Source: AP-15 sp963818695
GTDB lineage: Bacteria; Pseudomonadota; Alphaproteobacteria; ATCC43930; CGMCC-115725
Direction of reading: 5' to 3'
DNA length: 64,000 bases
Assembly (NCBI GenBank): GCA_963818695.1
Contig: CAWFTG010000010.1
Coordinates: forward strand, 1-64,000
Both the position numbers and the translations under genes were made by a program. The notes below the pieces were generated by a model. That model was not told the DNA's origin and ran no database searches. It saw only the letters and a program-made list of their open reading frames with translations. Shown one piece after another: positions 1 to 11,494 of the stretch (within the stretch, counting starts at the first letter, position 1; the number at the start of each line of letters is the position of its first letter).

Positions 1-195
1 CCGACAGCGGAATTGCCGCTGTTAATGCGCCCCGTCGCGGCACTCGAACCCAGGATTTCCGCGGCGGAGCGAAGCCGATCGCTCTATTTTCGCTGCAAAA
101 AACAGCAAAAACAGCTAGTGCACAGAGCTGGAGCGGGCCTCCCCCACCTCACCCCGACCCTCTCCGCCCCCAGGGGCGGAGAGGGAGAAGGCTCC
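1..195. other. Window-edge stretch without a recognisable gene
   Basis: I see no convincing gene here. The first 120 bases include a 6-bp inverted repeat (6-22) and a T-loop-like string near 41-52 on the minus strand, but no tRNA cloverleaf can be built. A palindromic repeat at 158-185 is listed separately. The forward open frame that starts here runs antisense through the EthD gene and looks like a shadow. Confidence 0.4.
158..185. repeat. Palindromic intergenic repeat, 13-bp stem
   Basis: The arms CCCTCTCCGCCCC and GGGGCGGAGAGGG flank a 2-base loop. The 'CTCACCCCGACCCTCTCC...' context recurs at 5990-6080 (inside sucB) and in altered form at 20535-20620. This suggests one dispersed palindromic family. 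It lies just after the EthD stop on the minus strand, so it could also help terminate transcription. Confidence 0.6.
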
Positions 196-534
196 TCACT
201 CCGGCGGAATGATCACCTTCTCCTCGGTGATGAAGCTTTTGATGCGGCCGATGAAGAGGGCACCGTCGGCATGGAGCGCTTTGGCCTCGGGAGAGGCATT
301 GGCGCGCTCCATCGCGGCCAGATCGTCGTACCAGGTTTCGGCAATTCCATCGACTTCGACATTCGTGGTTGGAATGTCGGGCCGGGTCCGCTCGCCGAGA
401 ATATGCGACTGCACGTAACGGCGCAGTCCCGGTACGAAGTGAGCGAGCGGGGCGTGGACCTCGAGCCAATGCTTGACGAATTCCTCGTGCGACAGCCCCG
501 CCTTGCGGGTCAGCAGCGAGACGCTCTTGATCAC
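196..534 (-). CDS. EthD-domain protein
   Basis: This is a 112-residue protein with the dimeric alpha/beta-barrel signature of EthD-like proteins: an N-terminal 'MIKSVSLLTRK' strand, then 'EEFVKHWLEVHAPLA' (residues 17-31), then a C-terminal 'FIGRIKSFITEEKVII' strand. EthD was first linked to ether degradation by Rhodococcus, but most family members have unknown substrates, so no reaction can be assigned. The length fits a single stand-alone domain. It is divergent from the SDR gene that starts 66 bp away, so the two may share a promoter region. Confidence 0.8.
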   Translation of the reverse strand: MIKSVSLLTRKAGLSHEEFVKHWLEVHAPLAHFVPGLRRYVQSHILGERTRPDIPTTNVEVDGIAETWYDDLAAMERANASPEAKALHADGALFIGRIKSFITEEKVIIPPE

Positions 535-599
535 CGGCTAAGCCCTTCCGTTGCCATATTCAGCAGCGCATGCTGCGCCGGACGAGCCTGAGGAGAAAC

Positions 600-1349
600 A
601 TGAAGATCGACATTGCCGGCAAGCGCGCCATTGTCGCCGGAGGCAGCCGCGGCATCGGGCGCGCGATCGCACTGGCCTTTGCCGCGGCCGGCGCCGGCGT
701 GTCGATTTGCGCCCGCGGCGCCGAGGCCCTCGCCGCTACCCGCGACGAGATCGCCCGGCATGGCGGCGTCGCGCATGCCGCGGTCTGCGATCTTTCGGAC
801 GCCCCGGCCATTCCGCGCTACATCACGGAAGCGGCCGGCGCGCTCGGCGGCATCGATATCCTCGTCAACAATGCCTCGGGGTTTGGGACCAGCGATGATG
901 AAGCCGGCTGGGCCGCTAGCATCTCGGTCGATTTGTTGGCCACGGTGCGGGCGACGCGGGCGGCGCTGCCCTACCTCGAAAAATCCGAGGCGGGCGCGAT
1001 CCTCAACATATCCTCGATCTCCGGGTTCCGAGCTTCGGTCCGCACCCCGCCCTACGGAGCGGTCAAGGCCGCGATCCTGGAATACACCTTAACCCAAGCG
1101 GCAGCGCTTGCGCAGAAGCGGATTCGGGTGAATTGCATCGCCCCCGGCTCGGTCGAGTTTCCGGGCGGCACCTGGGCGCGAGCCAAGGCCAACAATCCGA
1201 ACCTTTACGCCGGCATCCTCAGGAGCATCCCGTTCGGTCGGCTCGGCCATCCGGAGGAGGTCGCGCAGGTCGCGCTCTTCCTGTGCTCGCCGCTCGCCAG
1301 CTGGGTTACCGGCCAGAATATCGCCGTCGATGGCGGGCAGATGCTCTGA
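600..1349 (+). CDS. SDR-family NAD(P)-dependent oxidoreductase
   Basis: This 249-residue classical short-chain dehydrogenase has the cofactor motif GGSRGIG at residues 14-20, the 'NNAS' motif, a catalytic Ser in 'LNISSISGF', and the YxxxK pair at Y152/K156. 'GQNIAVDGGQML' is the usual C-terminal SDR ending. I chose ATG 600 over the upstream ATG at 570 because AGGAG lies just before it and the family begins with '(K)xDIAGKRAIV'. The substrate is unknown; FabG-like 3-oxoacyl or secondary-alcohol oxidoreduction is typical. The downstream DUF218 gene overlaps its 3' end by 20 bp. Confidence 0.9.
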   Translation: MKIDIAGKRAIVAGGSRGIGRAIALAFAAAGAGVSICARGAEALAATRDEIARHGGVAHAAVCDLSDAPAIPRYITEAAGALGGIDILVNNASGFGTSDDEAGWAASISVDLLATVRATRAALPYLEKSEAGAILNISSISGFRASVRTPPYGAVKAAILEYTLTQAAALAQKRIRVNCIAPGSVEFPGGTWARAKANNPNLYAGILRSIPFGRLGHPEEVAQVALFLCSPLASWVTGQNIAVDGGQML

Positions 1350-2076
1350 AGCCGATGCGATTGTCGTTCTCGGCTGCCGTGGTTCGGCGCTGAAGCGGCG
1401 GTTGGGAATTGGCATCCGGCTGTTCGAGGCAGGCGCCGCGCCGCTGCTCGTGCTCTCGGGCGGCGGCAACGGACCGATCCCGGAGGCGGAAATCATGCGC
1501 CGGGTGGCGATTGCTCACGGGGTATCCGAGACCGCCATTCTGGCCGACACCGTTTCTCGCGACACCTTCGAGAACGCGCACGAGACTGCGCAGCTGCTGA
1601 GCGCGCGGGGGCTGCGCTCGGTGTTGCTGGTCAGTGACCGCATTCACCTACCGCGTGCGGCGCTCCTGTTCCGCCTCGCGGGGCTGCGGGTGGCGGGTCG
1701 GGCTGCAGTGCCGGCACGCTCGCTTCGGGGAGCCGTCCGCGCGGCTCTTCGCGAGGTTGTCGCGCTGCCCTGGAGCCTAATGCGCGCTGCCTCACATTGG
1801 CTGGGCCACGCTGAGCCGGGGCAGCATGCGCCAAAACAGCACGGCGACAGCAACCGTCGCGGTTCCGGTGAGCAGGAACAGCCCGGCGACGCTGACCCCG
1901 ATTGCGATCAGCGCGATCGTCACGACTGCCGAGATCACCATCGCCGCGGCATTGACGATGTTGTTCGCGGCGATCGCGCGGGCGCGGTGCTCGCGTGCGG
2001 TCATCGCCTGCAGCAGCGCATAGAGCGGCACGACAAAAACCCCGCCCGAGGCGGCGATCCCGAAGAGGTCGGCTAG
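1330..2076 (+). CDS. DUF218 (YdcF/SanA-like) protein with an antisense extension
   Basis: Residues about 9-155 match the DUF218 fold: 'DAIVVLGC' at the N terminus, 'LSGGG', then 'SRDTFENAHE' and 'LLVSDRIHLPRA'. Family members are usually membrane-associated envelope proteins of uncertain function. ATG 1330 overlaps the SDR stop, which suggests translational coupling. The domain should end near 1790. The frame stays open to 2076 and runs antisense through 285 bp of the convergent MFS gene, giving an Arg/Asp/His-rich tail with no family resemblance. The natural stop may have been lost, or an indel hides it. The domain call is firm; the 3' end is not. Confidence 0.65.
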   Translation: MAGRCSEADAIVVLGCRGSALKRRLGIGIRLFEAGAAPLLVLSGGGNGPIPEAEIMRRVAIAHGVSETAILADTVSRDTFENAHETAQLLSARGLRSVLLVSDRIHLPRAALLFRLAGLRVAGRAAVPARSLRGAVRAALREVVALPWSLMRAASHWLGHAEPGQHAPKQHGDSNRRGSGEQEQPGDADPDCDQRDRHDCRDHHRRGIDDVVRGDRAGAVLACGHRLQQRIERHDKNPARGGDPEEVG

Positions 2077-3070
2077 AATGCGCCAGTGCAGCGGGTCACC
2101 GAGAAATGCCCCAACCGTGATGAGCTCTCCGGCCCCCGGCGGCGGGCTGGCGAACCACAGATCGATCGAGAACAGCCCGATCCCGAGTGCTCCCCAGGGG
2201 ACGCAGCCTGCGCTGACCCTGCCGGCGAGGAGGCGATTGCACAACAGCGAGCCAAACGCGATCCCGACGGAAAACAACGTCAGAAACAAGGTCACGACCA
2301 CTTCTTCCGCTCCGAGGATGAAGCGCACATAGGCGGGGAACTGCGACAGATACGTCGCGCCGGCCAGCCAGAACCATGAGATGCCGAGCATCGAGCGGAA
2401 CGGCCCGGGTTCCTGCGCAGCCTGGCGTACCACCCGAGCCGTCGCGCCAAACAGGTTCCAGCGCGCCGCTCCTCGGCGCGCCGCGGGTGTCGTGGGCGGT
2501 ATTTGCCGGCTGGCCGCCCAAGCGGCGAGCGCCACGGCGACGATCAGCCCCGCGACAGCCGCCGAGCCATGCCGGGTGGCGATCACCATGCCGGCGATCG
2601 TGCCGAGGAGGATCGCGATAAAGGTCCCGGCCTCGACCAGAGCATTGCCGAGCAGCAGCTCTTCGGGGGCGAGAAGATCCGGCAGGATCGCATATTTGAG
2701 CGGGCCAAAGAACGCGGCGACGATCCCCATCACGAACAGCAGCGCCAGCAGCACCATCGCGCTGCCGGCGAGGACCCCGCCGGCGGCCGCCAGCATCACC
2801 GGGATCTCGACGAGCTTGATCAGGCGAATCAGCCGAGACTTGTCCGAACTCGTCGGCGATCTGGCCGGCGGTCGCCGAGCACAGGAAAAACGGCAGCATG
2901 AACAACCCGGCAGCGAGCGGGATCATGAGTTGCGCCGAGAATTGCGCCGCCGCATCCGCCCGGTAGGCGATCATCAACACCAGTGCATTGCGCAACGCAT
3001 TGTCGTTGAACGCCGACAGGAACTGCGTCGCAAACAGCGGGCCGAAGCGCCGCGAGACGAGCAGCGCCAA
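1792..3070 (-). CDS. MFS transporter, LplT/Aas-like, frameshifted
   Basis: This major facilitator has multiple hydrophobic helices. The N-terminal 'ATQFLSAFNDNALRNALV' is characteristic of the lysophospholipid transporter LplT and the MFS half of Aas-type acyltransferase fusions. The N-terminal part reads in one frame (3070 to about 2845) and the rest in another (about 2843 to 1792). Removing one G from the GG near 2844 restores 'QIADEFDKSRLIRLIKL'. No ATG is present, so I placed the start at TTG 3070, just after the stop of the ABM gene. Lysophospholipid flipping is inferred from the family; no fused acyltransferase is present. Confidence 0.7.
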
Positions 3071-3084
3071 CGCGCCTTGTGAGT

Positions 3085-3408
3085 TCAGGAGCTCTTCCGC
3101 TCCCAATACCCGGCCGCAGCTGGAAAGACGGTCTGGCAGCGCGTCGCCACGGGTGCGCCGTCCAAGGTGTCCGCGGCCGCCCGCCACACCGCGTAGTGGG
3201 GCGCCGCGCGGTGTGCTTCCAGCGCCGCCTCGTCCCGGTAGACTTCGTAAAAGTAGTAGACGTTCTGGTCCTGAGCGTCCTGCAGGACGTTGAAGCGCAT
3301 GCAGCCCGGCTCGTCCCGCTCGGAGCCGAGCGCATCGACCTCGATGGCCTTCAGGAAGCGCTCGCGCGCATCAGGCTTCACCCGTACCTTCACCCACATC
3401 GCCAGCAT
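3085..3408 (-). CDS. Antibiotic biosynthesis monooxygenase (ABM/YgiN-type) domain protein
   Basis: This is a 107-residue single-domain protein. 'VKVRVKPDARERFLKAI', 'EPGCMRFNVLQD' and 'FYEVYRDEAALEAHR' follow the ABM dimeric alpha/beta-barrel pattern of strand, helix, then a conserved E-P-G-C region. YgiN-like proteins act on quinols or small aromatics, but many homologues are uncharacterised. The stop lies 14 bp before the likely start of the MFS gene, so the two probably form an operon. Confidence 0.8.
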   Translation of the reverse strand: MLAMWVKVRVKPDARERFLKAIEVDALGSERDEPGCMRFNVLQDAQDQNVYYFYEVYRDEAALEAHRAAPHYAVWRAAADTLDGAPVATRCQTVFPAAAGYWERKSS

Positions 3409-3711
3409 TGTGCCCTCCTTGCGGTCGGCAGTCGGATATTACGCGAACGGCGCCGATGGCGTCATCCGCGGAAACCCTATCTGAGGTCACAGAGCAAAAT
3501 TTCAGCAAATTGTGCTGTCGTTGCGAGACGCGCCCTGCGCGGAGCGAAGCAATCTCGGCCCGCTGAGGGCTTGGTGGGTCGAGCAACTCTGTTCGAGGGG
3601 GCGGTGACGACGTCCTCCTGACCCTGGGCAGCATGGCGCCGTGCTCGCCGCCGTCAAGACCGCAGCGCGCCGCCTGGTGCAGTTTGGCAGGTCGGGATGG
3701 AGGCCGAGGCA
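3409..3711. other. Intergenic region with a degenerate dispersed repeat
   Basis: No gene is visible. Around 3520-3560 the string 'TTGCGAG...GAGCGAAGCAATCT' matches a short intergenic repeat pattern widespread in proteobacteria. The remainder holds the promoter side of the ABM gene and the 3' flank of lpd. No clear rho-independent terminator for the long sdh/suc-type operon ending at 3712 was found. Confidence 0.35.
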
Positions 3712-5124
3712 TCAAATGTGAATCGCCCGCCCGTCGACCGCGAGCGCGGCCTCCTTGAGGGCTTCGCTCAGGGTCGGGTGGGCATGGCAGGTGCGCGCTA
3801 TGTCCTCGGCCGAGGCGCCGAATTCTTTGGCCAGCACCGCTTCGGCAATCATGGTTCCGGCATCGGGGCCGATGATGTGGACACCGAGCACGCGGTCGGT
3901 CCCGCTGTCGGCGAGGATCTTGACGAACCCTTCGGTATAACCGTTGGTTCGGGCACGCGGATTGGCGGTGAACGGGAACTTGCCGATGCGGTAGGGGACT
4001 GCTGCCGCCTTCAGCTCCTCCTCGGTCTTGCCAACCGAGGCGACCTCCGGCCAGGTATAGATGACGGCTGGGATCGCGTCGTAATCGACGCGCGACTTCT
4101 GCCCGGCGAGCCGTTCGGCGAGCGCAATGCCCTCCTCTTCGGCCTTATGCGCGAGCATTGGGCCGCGGATCACGTCGCCGATCGCGTAAATGCCCGGGAT
4201 GTTTGTCGCAAAGCCGTCGTCCACCACGACACGTCCTTGCTGGTCGAGCGCGACACCGACGGCTTCGAGGCCTAGTCGCTCCGTATAGGGACGCCGTCCG
4301 ATTGATACCAGCACCACATCCGCCGCGAGGGTCTGCCGCTCCGCGCCGTCGAGCTCCAAGCTCAGCCCATCATTCGCGTCGCGGATGCCCACCACCTTCG
4401 TGCCGAGCTTGAAATCGAGCCCCGAGCGCGTCAGGACCCGCTGCAACGCCGTGCCGAGTTCCCGGTCCATGTTCGGGACGATATGGTCGAGAACCTCGAC
4501 GACGGTCACCTTGGCGCCGAGCCGCTGCCAAACAGAGCCGAGCTCGAGGCCGATATACCCGCCGCCGATGACGGTGAGCCGCTCCGGCACGCGGTCGAGG
4601 GACAATGCGCCGGTAGACGAGACGATGCGCTTCTCATCGATGTCGATCCCGGGCAGCCGGGTGCTTTCCGAGCCCGTCGCTATGATGATCGATGTCACCT
4701 CGATTTCCTGAACAGCACCATCCGCGCCAGTAACGACTATCCGCTCCGGCGTGGCGATGCGCCCATTGCCCTTGAGCCAATCGATCTTGTTCTTGCGGAA
4801 CAGGAACTCGACGCCCCGGGTCAGGGTGGTTACGACTTTGTCCTTGCGGCCCATCATCGCCCCGAGGTCGAGCCCGACCTCGCCGACCTTGACCCCATGT
4901 TCGGCGAGCGCATGACCAGCCTCGGCGAATTTCTCCGATGATTGCAGCAATGCCTTCGACGGGATGCAGCCGATGTTGAGACAGGTCCCGCCGAGGCTGG
5001 CGCGGCTTTCGATGCACGCCGTCTTCAGCCCGAGCTGTGCCGCGCGGATCGCCGCGACATAGCCGCCCGGCCCCGCCCCAACGACCACGACGTCATAACG
5101 ATCCGGCATCGCGCGCAGGCTCAC
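3712..5124 (-). CDS. lpdA: Dihydrolipoyl dehydrogenase (E3)
   Basis: This is the FAD-dependent E3 subunit that reoxidises the dihydrolipoyl group of SucB and passes electrons to NAD+. It shows the FAD motif 'VVGAGPGGYVAA', the redox disulfide 'GGTCLNIGCIPSK', the NAD-binding 'GGGYIGLELGS' and the C-terminal catalytic 'HAHPTLSEAL'. At about 465-470 residues it is full length. GTG 5124 overlaps the sucB stop; ATG 5109 (MPDRYDVVVV) is an equally good start and matches the family N terminus. It is the last gene of the mdh-sucCD-sucAB-lpd operon. Confidence 0.95.
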   Translation of the reverse strand: MSLRAMPDRYDVVVVGAGPGGYVAAIRAAQLGLKTACIESRASLGGTCLNIGCIPSKALLQSSEKFAEAGHALAEHGVKVGEVGLDLGAMMGRKDKVVTTLTRGVEFLFRKNKIDWLKGNGRIATPERIVVTGADGAVQEIEVTSIIIATGSESTRLPGIDIDEKRIVSSTGALSLDRVPERLTVIGGGYIGLELGSVWQRLGAKVTVVEVLDHIVPNMDRELGTALQRVLTRSGLDFKLGTKVVGIRDANDGLSLELDGAERQTLAADVVLVSIGRRPYTERLGLEAVGVALDQQGRVVVDDGFATNIPGIYAIGDVIRGPMLAHKAEEEGIALAERLAGQKSRVDYDAIPAVIYTWPEVASVGKTEEELKAAAVPYRIGKFPFTANPRARTNGYTEGFVKILADSGTDRVLGVHIIGPDAGTMIAEAVLAKEFGASAEDIARTCHAHPTLSEALKEAALAVDGRAIHI

Positions 5125-6324
5125 ATTTCAAAGAGCAAGCGGGAAGGATCTTCGACGCATTCCTTGATCCGCACCAGAAAGGTCACGGCTTCACGGCCAT
5201 CGACGATGCGGTGGTCATAGGACAGCGCGACGTACATCATCGGGCGGATCTTTACCTCGTCGCCCATAGCGACGGGCCGCCTTTCGATCTTGTGCATGCC
5301 GAGGATGCCGGATTGCGGCGGATTGAGGATTGGCGTCGACATCAGCGAGCCGTAGATCCCACCGTTCGAAATCGTAAAAGTACCGCCGGACAGCTCCTCG
5401 ATCGTCAATTTGCCGTCGCGCGCCTTGCGCCCGTATTCGGCGATTGTCTTCTCGATGTCGGCAAAGCTCATCCGGTCGGCGTCGCGCACGACCGGCACGA
5501 CTAGACCCTGCTCGGTGCCGACGGCGACGCCGATATCGTAATGGTTCTTGTAGACGATGTCGTCGCCGTCGATTTCGCGCGTTGACTGCCGGAAGCTCCT
5601 TCAGCGCGACGATTGCCGCCTTGACGAAGATCGACATGAAGCCGAGCCGGACCCCGTGCTTTTTCTCGAAGGCGTCCCGATAACGCTCGCGCAGCGCCAT
5701 CGTCGCGCTCATGTCGATTTCGTTGAAGGTGGTCAGCATTGCCGCGGTGTTCTGCGCCGCCTTCAGCCGCTCGGCGATCCGCCGCCTCAGGCGGCTCATC
5801 GGCACCCGCGCCTCACGCTCGCCCACAGCGGGAGCCGGCGCCGGCGGTGCAGGGGCCGGCGTTCTGGCGGCGAGGACGTCGGCCTTGCTGATCCGCCCGC
5901 CCGGTCCGCTCGGGGCAACTCTCGTCGCGTCCAGACCGGACTCTTCGATCAGCTTGCGGACGGCCGGGCCGGAACGTTCGACCGCGGCGATACCCTCACC
6001 CCCCTCGCTCCGCTCGGGACCCTCTCCCGCATTGCGGGAGAGGGGGGGCCCGGCCCGCAGGGCTGCGTGGGGGAGGGTGTCCGCGAGCCCGTCGGCAATC
6101 TTGCCGAGAACTGCGCCGACCGGGACATTGGCGCCCTCCTCGGCGAGAATCTCGGCGAGCGTGCCGGAGGCGGGCGCAGGGACCTCGAGGGTCACCTTGT
6201 CGGTTTCGAGCTCGGCGATAGGCTCGTCCGCGGCGACCGCTTCGCCCGGCCGCTTCAGCCATTTCGCGACGGTCGCCTCGGTTATCGATTCACCAAGGCT
6301 CGGAACCTTGATCTCGGTTGCCAT
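5121..6324 (-). CDS. sucB: 2-oxoglutarate dehydrogenase E2, dihydrolipoamide succinyltransferase (frameshifted, insert in linker)
   Basis: E2 transfers the succinyl group from SucA to CoA. The N-terminal lipoyl domain (about residues 1-78) contains the lipoyl-lysine motif 'ETDKVTLEV'. A peripheral-subunit-binding domain follows ('GPAVRKLIEESGLDATRV...GPGGRISKADVL'), then the catalytic domain ending in 'SYDHRIVDGREAVTF'. A single extra base in CGCGCG near 5576-5581 splits the catalytic domain; correcting it reads 'PAVNAEIDGDDIV'. The linker carries about 35 extra residues ('PHAALRAGPPLSRNAGEG...') encoded by a palindromic repeat at 5990-6080. An indel error is more likely than loss of this core gene. 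Confidence 0.9.
5990..6080. repeat. Palindromic repeat inserted in frame in sucB
   Basis: The core hairpin is CCCTCTCCCGCA (6020-6031), T, TGCGGGAGAGGG (6033-6044). It sits in the 'CCCTCACCC...GGGACCCTC' / 'GAGGG...GGGAGGGTG' surroundings typical of intergenic palindromes, as at 158-185. Here it is translated on the minus strand between the lipoyl and E1/E3-binding domains of SucB without breaking the frame, much as Rickettsia palindromic elements do. Confidence 0.7.
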
Positions 6325-6330
6325 GCAGTG

Positions 6331-9163
<2,833 letters not shown>

Positions 9164-9176
9164 AACCCAGACCTCA

Positions 9177-9255
9177 ACGTCACACCCGCGAAAGCGGGGG
9201 TCCATGGGCATTGGCACTTGCCACAGGCTGGACCCCGCTTTCGCGGGGGTTGACG
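9177..9255. repeat. Dispersed repeat with long inverted arms (copy 1)
   Basis: The arm at 9185-9204 (CCCGCGAAAGCGGGGGTCCA) is the near-exact inverse of 9229-9248. The 'GTCATTCCCGCGAAAGCGGG' type of sequence recurs at 11380-11453 and 57921-58007, each time inside an operon just upstream of a start codon. Here it forms the sucD-sucA spacer, so the sucA leader RNA should fold into a strong hairpin. Confidence 0.7.
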
Positions 9256-9319
9256 AATAATGAAAGTCGTGCGCGACCTTATATGCGTGCAGCTGGCCCT
9301 AACTGCCACCCACCGACCA

Positions 9320-10195
9320 CTAGCCTTTGAGTACGTCCCGCATCGTCGTGCCGATCGCAGCGGGCGACTCGGCGACGACGACGTCGGCGCGGCGCAGGGC
9401 TTCCATCTTGTCGCCTGCGCCGCCTTTGCCGCCGGCGATGATCGCACCGGCATGGCCCATCCGTCGGCCGGGCGGCGCCGTGCTGCCAGCGATAAATCCG
9501 ACGACCGGCTTTTTGAGCCGCGAGGATTTGAGAAAATCGGCGCCATCTTCCTCCGCCGTCCCGCCGATCTCGCCGATCATGACGATCGCCTCGGTCTCGT
9601 GATCGGCGAGAAACATCTCGAGCACCTCGACAAAATTGGTGCCGTTGACCGGGTCGCCCCCGATGCCGACGCAGCTCGATTGCCCCAGCCCGACCGCCGT
9701 GGTTTGCGCTACTGCTTCGTAGGTCAGAGTTCCCGACCGCGAGACGATGCCGATCTTGCCGCGCCGATGAATGTGGCCCGGCATGATGCCGATCTTGCAC
9801 TCATCGGGGGTGATGACGCCCGGGCAATTCGGCCCGATCAACCGCGAGCGGCCGCCGCTCAAGCTGCGCTTCACGCTGACCATGTCGAGCACTGGGATAC
9901 CTTCGGTGATGCAGACGATCAGCGGGATTTCGGCATCGGCGGCTTCGAGGATGGCGTCGGCGGCGAAGGGCGGTGGGACATAGATTACCGTCGCATCGCA
10001 CCCGGTCGCCGCGCGTGCTTCGTGAACCGTGTTGAATACGGGAAGATCGAGATGGCGCGCGCCGCCCTTACCGGGAGTGACGCCGCCGACCATCTTGGTG
10101 CCGTAGGCGATCGCCTGCTCAGAGTGAAAGGTGCCCTGAGCGCCGGTGAACCCTTGGCACAGCACCGTGGTCGACGCATCGACGAGGATCGACAT
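9320..10195 (-). CDS. sucD: Succinyl-CoA synthetase alpha subunit
   Basis: SucD carries the catalytic histidine that becomes phosphorylated during succinyl-CoA hydrolysis to succinate with ATP or GTP formation. The N terminus 'MSILVDASTTVLCQGFTG', 'YGTKMVGGVTPGKGG', 'IPLIVCITEGIPVLDM', 'IGPNCPGVI' and the active-site 'AGSTAPPGRRMGHAGAI' are all present. The 291-residue length is normal. ATG 10195 overlaps the sucC stop by one base (TGATG), so translation is coupled with the beta subunit. Confidence 0.96.
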   Translation of the reverse strand: MSILVDASTTVLCQGFTGAQGTFHSEQAIAYGTKMVGGVTPGKGGARHLDLPVFNTVHEARAATGCDATVIYVPPPFAADAILEAADAEIPLIVCITEGIPVLDMVSVKRSLSGGRSRLIGPNCPGVITPDECKIGIMPGHIHRRGKIGIVSRSGTLTYEAVAQTTAVGLGQSSCVGIGGDPVNGTNFVEVLEMFLADHETEAIVMIGEIGGTAEEDGADFLKSSRLKKPVVGFIAGSTAPPGRRMGHAGAIIAGGKGGAGDKMEALRRADVVVAESPAAIGTTMRDVLKG

Positions 10196-11364
10196 CAGGC
10201 GGCCTCCTTGACGGCCGTGACGACCTTCTGCGCGGCGTCGGCGAGGTTCTCGGCGGCGAGGATCGGCAGGCCGGATTGCTGCAATATCTTCTTGCCGAGA
10301 TCGACATTGGTGCCTTCGAGGCGCACGACCAGAGGCACGTGCAGATTGACCTCGCGTGCCGCGGCGACGACACCTTCGGCGATAACGTCGCACCGCATGA
10401 TCCCGCCGAAAATGTTGACCAGCATCCCTTCGACGTTCGGATCGCTTAGGATCAGCTTGAAGGCAGTCGCCACCCGGTCGCGTGTCGCCCCGCCACCGAC
10501 ATCTAGAAAATTCGCGGGATTGCCGCCATGCAATTTGATGATGTCCATTGTCGCCATCGCCAAGCCGGCACCATTCACCATGCAACCGATGTTGCCGTCG
10601 AGCTTGACGTAGTTAAGAGCGTGCTTGCCGGCTTCGAGCTCGGTGGGGTCCTCCTCGTTCTCGTCCCGCAAAGCCTCGACATCGGGATGGCGGAACAGCG
10701 CGTTGTCGTCGAACGCCATCTTGGCGTCCAACGCCAGGAGCTGCCCCGAACCGGTCACCACCATGGGGTTGATCTCGACGACCGACGCGTCGAGGTCACA
10801 AAACGCCTTGTAAAGCGCCGTGACGAATTTGACAGCGACGCCCATCTGGGCTCCTTCAAGCCCGAGCCCATAGGCGAGGTTGCGGCAATGGAACGGCTCG
10901 ATCCGGCTCGCCGGATCGACCGCAACCTTGAGGATTTTTTCCGGCGAGCGCGCTGCGACCTCCTCGATCTCTATTCCGCCCTCGGTCGAGCCGATTAGGG
11001 TCACTCGACCCGTCTCGCGGTCGATCAGCAGGCCGAGATAGAGCTCGCGCGCGATATCGCAGCCCTCCTCGACATAGACCCGCTTCACCTCGCGGCCCGC
11101 CGGTCCGGTCTGATGCGTCACGAGGTTTTTCCCGAGCAGCTCGCGCGCCGCCGCCGCTATTTCCTCTTCCGAGCGGCAGAGCTTGACCCCGCCGGCCTTG
11201 CCGCGGCCGCCGGCATGGATCTGCGCCTTCACGACCCAGATCGACCCGCCCAGATGCCGCGCCACCTCGACTGCCTCGGCGGCGGTGTAGGCCACCCGGC
11301 CGCGCGGTACCGCGACCCCGAATTTCGCCAGCAGCTCTTTCGCCTGATATTCGTGGATATTCAT
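10195..11364 (-). CDS. sucC: Succinyl-CoA synthetase beta subunit
   Basis: This 389-residue ATP-grasp subunit supplies the nucleotide site for the SucCD tetramer. It begins 'MNIHEYQAKELLAKFG' and has 'WVVKAQIHAGGRGKAGGVK', the metal-binding 'VEINPMVVTG', and 'NFLDVGGGA'. The spacer to the upstream mdh gene holds copy 2 of a dispersed hairpin repeat. The gene lies third-from-left in transcription order after mdh, which is the usual alphaproteobacterial arrangement. Confidence 0.97.
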   Translation of the reverse strand: MNIHEYQAKELLAKFGVAVPRGRVAYTAAEAVEVARHLGGSIWVVKAQIHAGGRGKAGGVKLCRSEEEIAAAARELLGKNLVTHQTGPAGREVKRVYVEEGCDIARELYLGLLIDRETGRVTLIGSTEGGIEIEEVAARSPEKILKVAVDPASRIEPFHCRNLAYGLGLEGAQMGVAVKFVTALYKAFCDLDASVVEINPMVVTGSGQLLALDAKMAFDDNALFRHPDVEALRDENEEDPTELEAGKHALNYVKLDGNIGCMVNGAGLAMATMDIIKLHGGNPANFLDVGGGATRDRVATAFKLILSDPNVEGMLVNIFGGIMRCDVIAEGVVAAAREVNLHVPLVVRLEGTNVDLGKKILQQSGLPILAAENLADAAQKVVTAVKEAA

Positions 11365-11379
11365 TTTCTCTCCTTACCC

Positions 11380-11453
11380 GTCATCCCCGCGAAAAGCGGG
11401 GCTCCAGGGCAAGAGCTGCGGCCCTGGATTCCCGCTTACGCGGGAATGACGAC
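11380..11453. repeat. Dispersed repeat with inverted arms (copy 2)
   Basis: It reads 'GTCATCCCCGCGAAAAGCGG' at one end and 'CCCGCTTACGCGGGAATGAC' at the other, with 'CCAGGGC' and 'GCCCTGG' inside, giving nested inverted repeats. It lies between mdh and sucC and ends about 15 bp from the sucC start. It belongs to the same family as 9177-9255 and 57921-58007. Confidence 0.75.
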
Positions 11454-11494
11454 TTGTGACTGACGCTCGGAGGTTCATTATCGGCTCCGACTGC

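Noticed and set aside
30..60. T-loop-like string suggesting a tRNA on the minus strand
   Set aside because: No acceptor, D or anticodon stems can be paired around it.
13..591. 192-residue open frame on the plus strand
   Set aside because: It is antisense to the EthD gene, has no family resemblance and contains the palindromic repeat.
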